Shown: positions 52,496-60,342 of the stretch, in pieces
How positions within the stretch are numbered: position 1 is the stretch's first letter
Layout of the letters: each line of letters opens with the position of its first letter
Assembly: GCA_964605145.1 (NCBI GenBank)
Contig: CAZSBG010000016.1
Span: forward strand, 1-64,000
From: CAZSBG01 sp964605145
GTDB taxonomy: Bacteria > Zhuqueibacterota > Zhuqueibacteria > Thermofontimicrobiales > Thermofontimicrobiaceae
Direction: 5' to 3'
DNA: 64,000 nt
The notes under the pieces: generated by a model
What the model was told of the DNA's origin: nothing
Database searches by the model: none
The model's input: the letters and a program-made list of their open reading frames with translations, nothing else
Position numbers and translations under genes: made by a program

Positions 52496-53995
52496 ATGTT
52501 CAAAAAAATACTCATTGCCAATCGTGGCGAAATTGCGGTGCGCGTTATCAAGGCCTGTCAGGAATTGGGCATCAAAACCATTGCCGTGTATTCGGAAGCG
52601 GATGAAAAAGCGCTGCACGTTCAGCTTGCCGACGAAGCCGTTTTATTAGGGGCCTCTGCCCCACTGGAAAGTTATCTCAATATCGATAAAGTGATTGCGG
52701 CGGCGCACGACCGAGGCGCGGATGCCATTCACCCCGGCTATGGATTTTTGGCGGAAAACTCACTCTTTGCCGAACGGTGCGAAAAAGAAAAAATTGCTTT
52801 TATCGGGCCAGGCTCAGAATCCATGGCGCTGCTGGGCGATAAACTTCGCTCGAGACAAGCTATGGCCGCGGCCGGGGTTCCGCTCATCCCGGGAATGCGC
52901 CAGCGCGTGGACAATTTCGAGCAGCTCAATGCCGAGGCCGAAAAAATCGGTTACCCGGTGCTGCTCAAAGCATCGGCCGGCGGCGGCGGAAAAGGCATGC
53001 GCGTTGTCCATTCGCCCGAAGAATTGAAGGATGCCATGGAAGCCGGCATGCGCGAGGCCAAATCCGCTTTTGGCGATGAATCGATTTATTTGGAAAAATT
53101 CATCGAGCAGCCTCGCCACGTTGAATTTCAGGTGATTGCAGACCATCACGGCAATGTCGCGCACCTGTTCGAGCGGGAATGCTCCATTCAGCGCCGGCAT
53201 CAGAAAATTGTGGAGGAATCACCTTCCGTCGCGCTGGACGATGAGCTTCGCGCGCGCATGGGAGAAACCGCAAAAAAAGTGATTCAGCAAAGCAATTACA
53301 CCAATGCCGGCACGGTGGAATTTCTATTGGATAAAGACAAAAATTTCTATTTTTTGGAGGTGAACGCACGAATTCAGGTGGAGCATCCGGTCACGGAATT
53401 CGTCACCGGGGTCGACCTCGTCAAGCTGCAAATCCGAATTGCTGCCGGCGAGCCACTTCCTTTCTCTCAGGAAGATTTGAAGCAGACCGGCCATGCCATT
53501 GAATGCCGCATTTACGCGGAAGATCCGGAGAACAATTTCCTGCCGTCGCTGGGAACCATTCATTTTTTGCAGGAACCGACCGGTCCGTGGATTCGAAATG
53601 ATTCCGGCATATTTTCAGGCGTTGAGGTGTCCATATTTTACGATCCAATTCTGGCCAAGCTCATCGTGTGGGGCGAAAACCGCAACGACGCCATTCAACG
53701 CATGAAAACCGCGCTGGAAAACTACATCATACTTGGCATAAAAACCCAGATTCCATTTCTGAAGCAGGTCATTGAACACAAGGAATTCGCCAAAGGAAAT
53801 ACCACAACTGATTTTCTTCCAATTTTTTTCCCCAATTGGAAACTGGAACAAGCCCCAGACCTGGAAAAACTGATTGCACTGTCCGCTGCTTCTATCGTTC
53901 AAATGCATAAAAAATCTGACAGGCCAGTGACTGAATTAAGAAAGCAAATTTCTCCCTGGAACACCATCGGCAGTTGGGAGATATTAACTTCATAA
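52496..53995 (+). CDS. Biotin carboxylase subunit of acyl-CoA carboxylase 2 (methylcrotonyl type)
   Basis: A 499-residue biotin carboxylase with MFKKILIANRGEIAVRV at the start, ASAGGGGKGMRVV, ERECSIQRRHQKIVEE and FLEVNARIQVEHPVTE. An in-frame start lies 90 bp upstream within the AT-rich spacer, but the conserved family N-terminus and AGGA support the ATG at 52496. The chain ends after the carboxylase domain; the BT and biotinyl domains are in the next gene 15 bp downstream. With the 47893 subunit it should form a methylcrotonyl-CoA carboxylase. Confidence 0.92.
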   Translation: MFKKILIANRGEIAVRVIKACQELGIKTIAVYSEADEKALHVQLADEAVLLGASAPLESYLNIDKVIAAAHDRGADAIHPGYGFLAENSLFAERCEKEKIAFIGPGSESMALLGDKLRSRQAMAAAGVPLIPGMRQRVDNFEQLNAEAEKIGYPVLLKASAGGGGKGMRVVHSPEELKDAMEAGMREAKSAFGDESIYLEKFIEQPRHVEFQVIADHHGNVAHLFERECSIQRRHQKIVEESPSVALDDELRARMGETAKKVIQQSNYTNAGTVEFLLDKDKNFYFLEVNARIQVEHPVTEFVTGVDLVKLQIRIAAGEPLPFSQEDLKQTGHAIECRIYAEDPENNFLPSLGTIHFLQEPTGPWIRNDSGIFSGVEVSIFYDPILAKLIVWGENRNDAIQRMKTALENYIILGIKTQIPFLKQVIEHKEFAKGNTTTDFLPIFFPNWKLEQAPDLEKLIALSAASIVQMHKKSDRPVTELRKQISPWNTIGSWEILTS

Positions 53996-54010
53996 CACGA
54001 GGTAACATTT

Positions 54011-54526
54011 GTGGATATAGCATTTAAAATTGATCAAACCGAATACCAGATATCTTCACAAAAAAAGGATAATGTTTATCACATTACCATCGACAAACAA
54101 CAGATTGAAGTTAAGGCAACCGCAGTGACACAAAATTGTTTACTGCTTGAGGAGAGCGGCGGCCGGCATCGGATTTATATTGCAGAGGGCAAAGAAAAAA
54201 CCTTTGCTTTCCTGAACGGACGTCAGGTCGTTCTGGAACATGTCGATGAATCGTCGGGCGCGGCCTCACATCTCAGGGATGATGTGGGCGATGCCGGCGC
54301 GGAAATTTGCGCTCCCATGCCGGGTAAAGTGCTGAAAATTCTCGTTCAACTCAATCAGGAAGTTCAGCCCAAGCAATCGCTTGTCATCGTCGAAGCCATG
54401 AAAATGGAACACAACATCACTACACCTAAAAAAGCAGTGGTGAAAAAAATCAATTTCAAGGAAGGAGCTCTGGTTGAAGCCGGCCAGCAAATTTTGGAAT
54501 TAGAGATATCGGAAGAAAAATCTTAA
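54011..54526 (+). CDS. Biotin carboxyl carrier protein with BT-like domain (carboxylase 2)
   Basis: A 171-residue protein with a beta-rich N-terminal domain (1-90) like the BT linker of MCC alpha chains and a C-terminal biotinyl domain with CAPMPGKV and biotinylated Lys131 in EAMKMEHN. The start is GTG at 54011 with GAGG upstream. It has the same build as the carrier at 35707, so both carboxylases in the window have a split alpha chain. Confidence 0.92.
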   Translation: MDIAFKIDQTEYQISSQKKDNVYHITIDKQQIEVKATAVTQNCLLLEESGGRHRIYIAEGKEKTFAFLNGRQVVLEHVDESSGAASHLRDDVGDAGAEICAPMPGKVLKILVQLNQEVQPKQSLVIVEAMKMEHNITTPKKAVVKKINFKEGALVEAGQQILELEISEEKS

Positions 54527-54550
54527 TTCATCTTTCAAACAGGAGGAAAC

Positions 54551-55324
54551 GTGGATTATCAAAATATTCTCATCGAGATCATGCCAAATGTTGGCATACT
54601 AAAAATCAATCGTCCTGAAAGCCTGAATGCACTCAACAAAGATACGCTGTGCGAAATCAGGGAGGGAATCAAGGCATTGAACGATAACGAAGATGTCAAA
54701 GTCATCATCATGACCGGCGAAGGCAAGGCATTTGTTGCCGGGGCTGATATTAAGTCGATGATGAACATGAACGAAAACGAAGCCCGGGAGTTTTGTCAGT
54801 TGGGCCAAAAAGTATTTGACCTGATTGAAAATCTGGACAAACCTGTCATTGCCGCAGTAAATGGATTCGCTTTGGGCGGAGGATGCGAACTGGCCATGGC
54901 ATGTGATTTTCGGCTCGCCAGTGAACTCGCTAAATTCGGTCAACCGGAAGTAAACCTGGGCATTATTCCGGGATTTGGAGGCACGCAGCGATTGCCCAGA
55001 ATTGTGGGCACCGGCATTGCCAAAGAATTAATCTACACAGGCGATGTGGTCGATGCCGCCAAAGCGATGAATATCGGTCTGGTGAATAAAGTGCTGTCAC
55101 CGGATACGCTGATGGAGACCGCCATTGCCCTGGCGCAGAAAATCGCTAAAAAGGGTCCCGCTGCCATTTTAATCGCAAAAAATGTGATTAATCGCGGAAT
55201 TCAAAACGATCTGACCATGGGACAATCCATTGAGCGGGATGGCTTTCTCCAGTGCTTTGCTTCCGGGGAGGCCCGCGAAGGCATGACAGCATTTGTGGAA
55301 AAACGAAAACCTGATTGGGCGTGA
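54551..55324 (+). CDS. Enoyl-CoA hydratase (crotonase)
   Basis: A 257-residue hydratase with both catalytic glutamates in the classical places: GGGCELAMACD and GQPEVNLGIIPGFGGTQRL. The oxyanion motif is FVAGADIKSM. It would add water to short 2-enoyl-CoA such as crotonyl- or methacrylyl-CoA. The start is GTG at 54551 with AGGAGG 5 nt upstream. It ends the carboxylase 2 group and is followed by a strong terminator. Confidence 0.92.
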   Translation: MDYQNILIEIMPNVGILKINRPESLNALNKDTLCEIREGIKALNDNEDVKVIIMTGEGKAFVAGADIKSMMNMNENEAREFCQLGQKVFDLIENLDKPVIAAVNGFALGGGCELAMACDFRLASELAKFGQPEVNLGIIPGFGGTQRLPRIVGTGIAKELIYTGDVVDAAKAMNIGLVNKVLSPDTLMETAIALAQKIAKKGPAAILIAKNVINRGIQNDLTMGQSIERDGFLQCFASGEAREGMTAFVEKRKPDWA

Positions 55325-55329
55325 AATTA

Positions 55330-55370
55330 AAAACCTCCCTGGTATTTCATATTCCAGAGAGGTTTTTTTG
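55330..55370. terminator. Bidirectional rho-independent terminator
   Basis: AAACCTCCCTGG (55331-55342) pairs with CCAGAGAGGTTT (55354-55365) with one mismatch, and TTTTT follows. The leading AAAA makes it able to stop the converging tldE transcript too. It separates the plus-strand carboxylase genes from the minus-strand Tld genes. Confidence 0.9.
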
Positions 55371-55401
55371 GGGGATTTCCAAGTAGTGCTAAACTTTTTC
55401 A

Positions 55402-56736
55402 TCAAGTCCCGGCAACGGTCATTTCAGCAATTTTAATTGTCGGACCAGCAATCGAGCTGTTGAATCGCAAGTCATTCCCGATCATCTCGATATTATTCAA
55501 CATGGAACCCAAATTTCCTGAAACAGTGATTTCAGCCACAGGATAAGCAATTTCACCTTTTTCGATCCACATGCCAAATGCGCCGCGCGACAAATCACCG
55601 GTCACAGGATTTGTGCCGTGCCCCATGGTGCCAGTCAGCAGCAGGCCATTGTCCACAGACTTGATAATGTCGTCCGGGGAATGATTTCCACTGACCAGAT
55701 AAAGATTGTTCGGGCCGGATGCATTGCCGGTCGATTTCATGCTAAGTTTTCTCGCGGCATAGGTATCTGTCAGGTACGTTTTCAGTATCCCTTTTTCAAC
55801 CACAAGTTTTTTACTGATTGGAACGCCTTCACTATCGTAGGGTCGCGTGCCGGGAGCGCCCGGCATCAGGCCGTCATCCATGATTGACACAGCATCATCG
55901 GCTATCCTCTCCTCCACTTTATCCACGAGAAAAGACTGCTTCATGTAAATTGCATCCCCGTTCAGGCATTGATAAAGGAACGATAAAATACTGCGCGTCA
56001 TATTCGGTTCGAGAATGACCGGCACATTCCGGGTTTTCACTTTCCTGGCGCCAATCAGCCGCGTCACGCGATGCACTGCCGTTTCAGCGATCTGTTCCGG
56101 CGTCCATAAATTACCAAAATAACGATTGCTTTCTGCCCAGCCATCTTCCACCCTGTTATCTCCCTGGCCGGCCTGGAGATAAACTCCCAATCCGCAGCTT
56201 GTCCGTCGGTAAAAGCCACTGAAACCATTTGAATTTACAAGCACGGAAAGTCCTGAATGATCCCCATAACTGGCGCCATAGGAATTGCTGATGCGTTTGT
56301 CTTTCAAACAGATAGACTCAAGGTGTTTTGCCATCTCGATTTTGGTCTCAGGTTTAATCGTAGCAAGAGAAGGATCGTACATGTTCAGTTTTTCATAATC
56401 CACAACAGCGGTGTCCTGTTTAAAATCAGGCAACCCTGCGAACGGATCCGGGCTTGAAAATTCTGCGCGTTTTACTGCGCTGTCTATCAATCGATGAAGT
56501 GTTTCCTTGTCAAAATCAGAACTGCTAATCGTTGCGGTTTTCTTGTCTTTCAAAAGACGGATCGCAAGAGATTTTGAACCGGCCTCCACCAGCTTTTCGA
56601 TATTGCCATGTCGAACATCCACAGAAAATTCTGTCCCCTGACCGAGCCTCACCTCAATTTCATCCGCGCCCTTTTTCTTTGCGTACTTCACCAAAGATTC
56701 CGCAAGTCCGATAAGTTCATTTTTTTCCTGGTTCAT
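55402..56736 (-). CDS. tldE: TldE/PmbA family metalloprotease subunit
   Basis: A 444-residue TldE-type protein with the N-terminal ADEIEVRLGQGTEFSVDVRHG strand pair and C-terminal SRGAFGMWIEKGEIAYPVAEITVSGNL. TldE lacks the zinc motif and forms a heterodimer with TldD that degrades unfolded peptides and matures some peptide natural products. The ATG overlaps the tldD stop as ATGA, so production is coupled. It has no signal peptide, unlike the TldD encoded upstream. Confidence 0.9.
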   Translation of the reverse strand: MNQEKNELIGLAESLVKYAKKKGADEIEVRLGQGTEFSVDVRHGNIEKLVEAGSKSLAIRLLKDKKTATISSSDFDKETLHRLIDSAVKRAEFSSPDPFAGLPDFKQDTAVVDYEKLNMYDPSLATIKPETKIEMAKHLESICLKDKRISNSYGASYGDHSGLSVLVNSNGFSGFYRRTSCGLGVYLQAGQGDNRVEDGWAESNRYFGNLWTPEQIAETAVHRVTRLIGARKVKTRNVPVILEPNMTRSILSFLYQCLNGDAIYMKQSFLVDKVEERIADDAVSIMDDGLMPGAPGTRPYDSEGVPISKKLVVEKGILKTYLTDTYAARKLSMKSTGNASGPNNLYLVSGNHSPDDIIKSVDNGLLLTGTMGHGTNPVTGDLSRGAFGMWIEKGEIAYPVAEITVSGNLGSMLNNIEMIGNDLRFNSSIAGPTIKIAEMTVAGT

Positions 56737-58292
56737 TTTCTGCCTCCTACGGTCATGCGTTCAATTTTCATCGTCGGGGTGCCGGCTGTTACAGAAACGG
56801 ACTGTCCCTCTTTGCCACATGTTCCGAGAAAAAATCCCATATCATTTCCCACCATGGAAATATTTTCCAGAATCTGAACATTGGTACCAATCAGGGTCGC
56901 ATTTTTCACCGGTTGCGTCAATTTGCCATCTTCAATCAAATAGCCAAGATTCACTGAGAATACAAATTTACCGGAATCTTCCACCTGTCCGCCCTGATAG
57001 CTTTTCGCATAAAATCCCTGTTTCACTGATTTGATGATATCTTCCGGGTCACTATCGCCCTGCGCCAATACGGTGTTGGTCATTCGTGGAATTGGATTGT
57101 AATAGAACGATTGCCTGCGGCCATTGCCGGTAGGTTCCATATTCATCAATTTAGCGGACAACCGATCCTGAATGTAACCGACCAGAGTGCCATTTTCCAC
57201 CAGGACGGTTTTTTGCGTGGGTACACCTTCATCATCGATATTCAGCGAGCCCCGGGCATGGGGAATGGTCGGGTCTTCGTAAATTGTCACAATTTCGTTG
57301 GCGACTTTTTTGCCTAATTTGTCGGCCATTATCGATGTGCCTTTTCGGTTGCCATCGGCTTCCAGGGGATGACCGACTGCTTCATGGATCATCACGCCGC
57401 TCTGTCCCACACCCAGCACAACCGGCTGCTCGCCGGCTTTCGCATCAGTGGCAGACAGCAGTGTAATCGCTTCCTCGGAAGCATTTTCACCGATCTGCTT
57501 TGGCGTGACAATATTCCTGTAGTAATTCATTCCAACACGTCCGCCGCCGCTGTAGAATCCTGAATTACGTACGCCGTCCTTTTCTGCCAGTGAAACGGCC
57601 ATGAGTCTCGTTTGAGGCCGAACATCGGAGATGAGGAGACCTTCGGAATTGGCAATGGTGATATATTCAATGGCATCACCGGCAACCACGCGGACTGTAT
57701 CGATTCGTTCATCAAAACTTTTCGCGGTATCGTATGTTTCTTTCACAAGCAATAACTTGTCCTGAAATTTCAATTCAGACAGAGAATCCTTCAAATCGTA
57801 AACCTGCTGAGCCGGCTCTGTTTGCATCAAATTGGCAACCGTGCCCGCACCCGATGAATTGGCAATGGCGGCAGCAGTTAATGCTGCGCGTTTCATGGAT
57901 TCAATGCTCAATTCGTTGGTGTAGCCATAACCGGTTTTTTCACCGGAAAGAACTCGAATGCCTACACCAACAGAAATATCTTCGGACGATTCTTTGACAA
58001 TATCTTCTTCCATGCTGATCGATGTTGAAATTTTATATTGAAAGTACAATTCTGAAAAATCTCCACCGCCTGACAAGCCAGTCGCCAGCACATCACGAAT
58101 GACTTTATTTGTCACACCAAATCGATTTTCAAAAAATGATTGTGCACCATCCGGTATTTTTCCTGCCATCAGCAAATCAAACCATAACGGCGATCCAACG
58201 GCAATGGCCAAACCTGTGCCACTCTGCATCAAAAACTCCCTTCTGCTAATTGGATTCAATACTTCCTCCGAATTTAAATAATTTATAGACAT
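56733..58292 (-). CDS. tldD: TldD-family metalloprotease with twin-arginine signal
   Basis: A 519-residue TldD. The zinc motif HEAVGH is in GVMIHEAVGHPLEADG, and the family C-terminus has SYQGGQVEDSGKFVFSVNLGYLIEDG. The N-terminus carries SRREFLMQSG (16-25) then a hydrophobic GTGLAIAVG, a good Tat signal, so the protein may be exported folded. Most TldD proteins are cytoplasmic. Its 4-bp overlap with tldE means a heterodimer would need to form before export, with TldE carried along. The Shine-Dalgarno is weak. Confidence 0.88.
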   Translation of the reverse strand: MSINYLNSEEVLNPISRREFLMQSGTGLAIAVGSPLWFDLLMAGKIPDGAQSFFENRFGVTNKVIRDVLATGLSGGGDFSELYFQYKISTSISMEEDIVKESSEDISVGVGIRVLSGEKTGYGYTNELSIESMKRAALTAAAIANSSGAGTVANLMQTEPAQQVYDLKDSLSELKFQDKLLLVKETYDTAKSFDERIDTVRVVAGDAIEYITIANSEGLLISDVRPQTRLMAVSLAEKDGVRNSGFYSGGGRVGMNYYRNIVTPKQIGENASEEAITLLSATDAKAGEQPVVLGVGQSGVMIHEAVGHPLEADGNRKGTSIMADKLGKKVANEIVTIYEDPTIPHARGSLNIDDEGVPTQKTVLVENGTLVGYIQDRLSAKLMNMEPTGNGRRQSFYYNPIPRMTNTVLAQGDSDPEDIIKSVKQGFYAKSYQGGQVEDSGKFVFSVNLGYLIEDGKLTQPVKNATLIGTNVQILENISMVGNDMGFFLGTCGKEGQSVSVTAGTPTMKIERMTVGGRK

Positions 58293-58311
58293 CTGAAAAA
58301 TAAATACTTGT

Positions 58312-58352
58312 GTGTCATTTCGAACGGTACGGCGTGAAGTGAGAAATCTTTA
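58312..58352. repeat. Dispersed repeat (GTCATTTCGAA type)
   Basis: The segment begins TGTCATTTCGAACG and ends GTGAGAAATCTTT, a pattern common in intergenic repeats of many FCB genomes. The inverse TTCGAAATGACA occurs at 59585-59596. Confidence 0.5.
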
Positions 58353-58456
58353 ATTTATATCACTTTGCTCACGTGCGGCGTCGAGCGACTCATCAGCTTG
58401 AACCAAGAAATCCACAAATAAAACAGCAACTTGTTATGTGTCAATAATCCCTTGAG

Positions 58457-59521
58457 TTACTTCCGTAATTGGTCCATCACCCTGAACATAAATCGCACGC
58501 ATTTCCTTTGCCACGTTATATGATTGAAGTTTCCAATCACATACGCGTTCAGTTCCGGATGGTAAAACATAAACGCACCTGTCGCCCCCAGTACGCCCCA
58601 AGACCTGTATTTTGCAGGCATAAGTAATGGAATGTTTCGGACTTGCCAGATGCCATATCCATAATCAAATGCAGGATTAAGGCGGGCCTTGTCCTGTTTC
58701 ATTAATGCAAATGTTTCTTTCGATACGAGCTGATGGCCTACTAACGCTTTCATAAATAAAAGCAGATCTTCTAATGGCGCCACCACACCACCTCCGGCAT
58801 AGTCAATACTGGCAAACCCTTTGATGTCATTCAACCGGGTTTGATCGATATAGAAACCAGCCTCCGGTTGCGGAGAGGCCTGTTCAGGTTCGGAGTAGTG
58901 AAGCATATAGGCATGTTTCATCCCGATAGGATCGAAAATCATCTTTTTCAGAACGGCATGGAACGGCTCTCCACATACTTTCTCAATGATCAAACCGAGT
59001 AGGTGGTAGTTCGTATCGGTATAATACGATTTCTTGCCCGGTACCGCCTTGGGCGTCAGATTCTTTTTTGCCCATTCGATAGCTTCTCGCGGTCTTATAT
59101 CGAAACTGGGATCGGCAAGTAGCTTTTTAAGCAATGAAAAAAAATTGTCTGGTAGACCAGAAGTTTGATTTAAAAGATGCCGGATCTGAATATCTGGGGA
59201 ATAGTCTTTCCCCTTATACACATGCAGGCTATCCATCAATCCAGAATCGAGATATGAGTTGATGCGATCCTCAAACGACAGTAATCCCTTTTCATGTAGT
59301 TTGCTGACAATTACAGATGTAAATAGTTTACCAACACTGGCCATATAATTTGGCTGCTGTGGGGTCGGGATACCATTTTCTCCCTTGCCTTCTGCCAAAT
59401 TAATGTGCAGTCCCGTATTCTCTGAGTGAACGAGCAAAAAGGCATTTATAACCTTCGGGTCTTTTATTACCTGTCTCCGAAATAAAACCTCAATCGGCGA
59501 TATTTTTTCGGTGTGATTCAT
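58457..59521 (-). CDS. Serine hydrolase of the beta-lactamase (class C / esterase) family
   Basis: A 354-residue penicillin-binding-protein-fold enzyme. The nucleophile motif is SVGK (Ser62, Lys65). The second motif is Tyr167-Thr-Asp in YYTDTNYHLLG, with Asp in place of the common Asn. The third motif appears as GATGAF near the C-terminus. No signal peptide is visible, so a cytoplasmic esterase or peptidase is likelier than a beta-lactamase. AGGA precedes the ATG. It is a single gene between repeats. Confidence 0.82.
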   Translation of the reverse strand: MNHTEKISPIEVLFRRQVIKDPKVINAFLLVHSENTGLHINLAEGKGENGIPTPQQPNYMASVGKLFTSVIVSKLHEKGLLSFEDRINSYLDSGLMDSLHVYKGKDYSPDIQIRHLLNQTSGLPDNFFSLLKKLLADPSFDIRPREAIEWAKKNLTPKAVPGKKSYYTDTNYHLLGLIIEKVCGEPFHAVLKKMIFDPIGMKHAYMLHYSEPEQASPQPEAGFYIDQTRLNDIKGFASIDYAGGGVVAPLEDLLLFMKALVGHQLVSKETFALMKQDKARLNPAFDYGYGIWQVRNIPLLMPAKYRSWGVLGATGAFMFYHPELNAYVIGNFNHITWQRKCVRFMFRVMDQLRK

Positions 59522-59573
59522 AGAATGTTCCTAATGCTGATATCAATGATTTACACTTATCAAATGGTTATAG

Positions 59574-59596
59574 AGCTCTTTCGCTTCGAAATGACA
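59574..59596. repeat. Dispersed repeat (inverse GTCATTTCGAA type)
   Basis: AGCTCTTTCGCTTCGAAATGACA is the inverse type of the repeat at 58312; they share TGTCATTTCGAA. Thus the serine hydrolase gene is flanked by this repeat in opposite orientations. Confidence 0.5.
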
Positions 59597-59683
59597 TTTT
59601 GTCCCATTTTACAGAACTCCAAAATAATTTATTTTCTTCTATTCCATTTTTGATTTCTGAAATAATGGGACTTATCTAAAAAT

Positions 59684-60331
59684 TTAATATCCTTCGTAAA
59701 AAAAATGTCCTAACCCAACAGTGAAAACAAAACATCCATACAACGCATGCTCCACACTCACCCAAAAAAGTGACTTTGATTTATAATACGTCAATGTAAA
59801 CAATAAACCTCCGAGCAAACTCAGAATGATGGCATGAAAATTATCGTACATGATGTGAAGGAATGAAAACGCGATCGTGCTTACGATGATCATTACCATA
59901 TCATTAGGAAATAATATTTTATAACGTTGAAAGAGAAATGACCTGTAAACCAGTTCCTGTGGCAGTGCGGATAATAATGGATAAAAAACCATCACAATCA
60001 ACCAGATGAGAGGTCGTGTTTTCGGGAAGACAAAAAACAGGTCAGGGAAGAACAGATAAGTGTATATCGTGAGTACGATTGAAACGATGGCGAATCGTTT
60101 GAGTATTGTAAAAAAAAATGATCGCTCTGTCTGGACATTCCGAAATTTTGCCCTGTCGAATGTCCTGTCTCTCAAAAGCACGAAAAGTGCGAATAAAGTT
60201 AAAAATACCAGAGATGGTATTTTGGGAAGGTACACCCATTCAAAATAAAATATCAATGGAATTGAGATAAATAACAGTGTAAATTCAAAAATCAAATACG
60301 GTTTATTTTCTTTCATCGGCTCCGTCTTCAT
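59684..60331 (-). CDS. CPBP-family intramembrane protease (CAAX/bacteriocin-processing type)
   Basis: A 215-residue membrane protein with about six helices. Motif 1 is QE-x3-R (Gln125, Glu126, Arg130 in PQELVYRSFLF) where the family has EE-x3-R; motif 2 is F-x3-H (Phe155, His159); motif 3 is His195 in EHALYG. The essential Glu and His positions remain. Substrates of bacterial CPBP proteases are mostly unknown. It starts 12 bp after the potassium channel frame ends, and is possibly cotranscribed. Confidence 0.82.
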   Translation of the reverse strand: MKTEPMKENKPYLIFEFTLLFISIPLIFYFEWVYLPKIPSLVFLTLFALFVLLRDRTFDRAKFRNVQTERSFFFTILKRFAIVSIVLTIYTYLFFPDLFFVFPKTRPLIWLIVMVFYPLLSALPQELVYRSFLFQRYKILFPNDMVMIIVSTIAFSFLHIMYDNFHAIILSLLGGLLFTLTYYKSKSLFWVSVEHALYGCFVFTVGLGHFFYEGY

Positions 60332-60342
60332 TCGTTAGCAGT

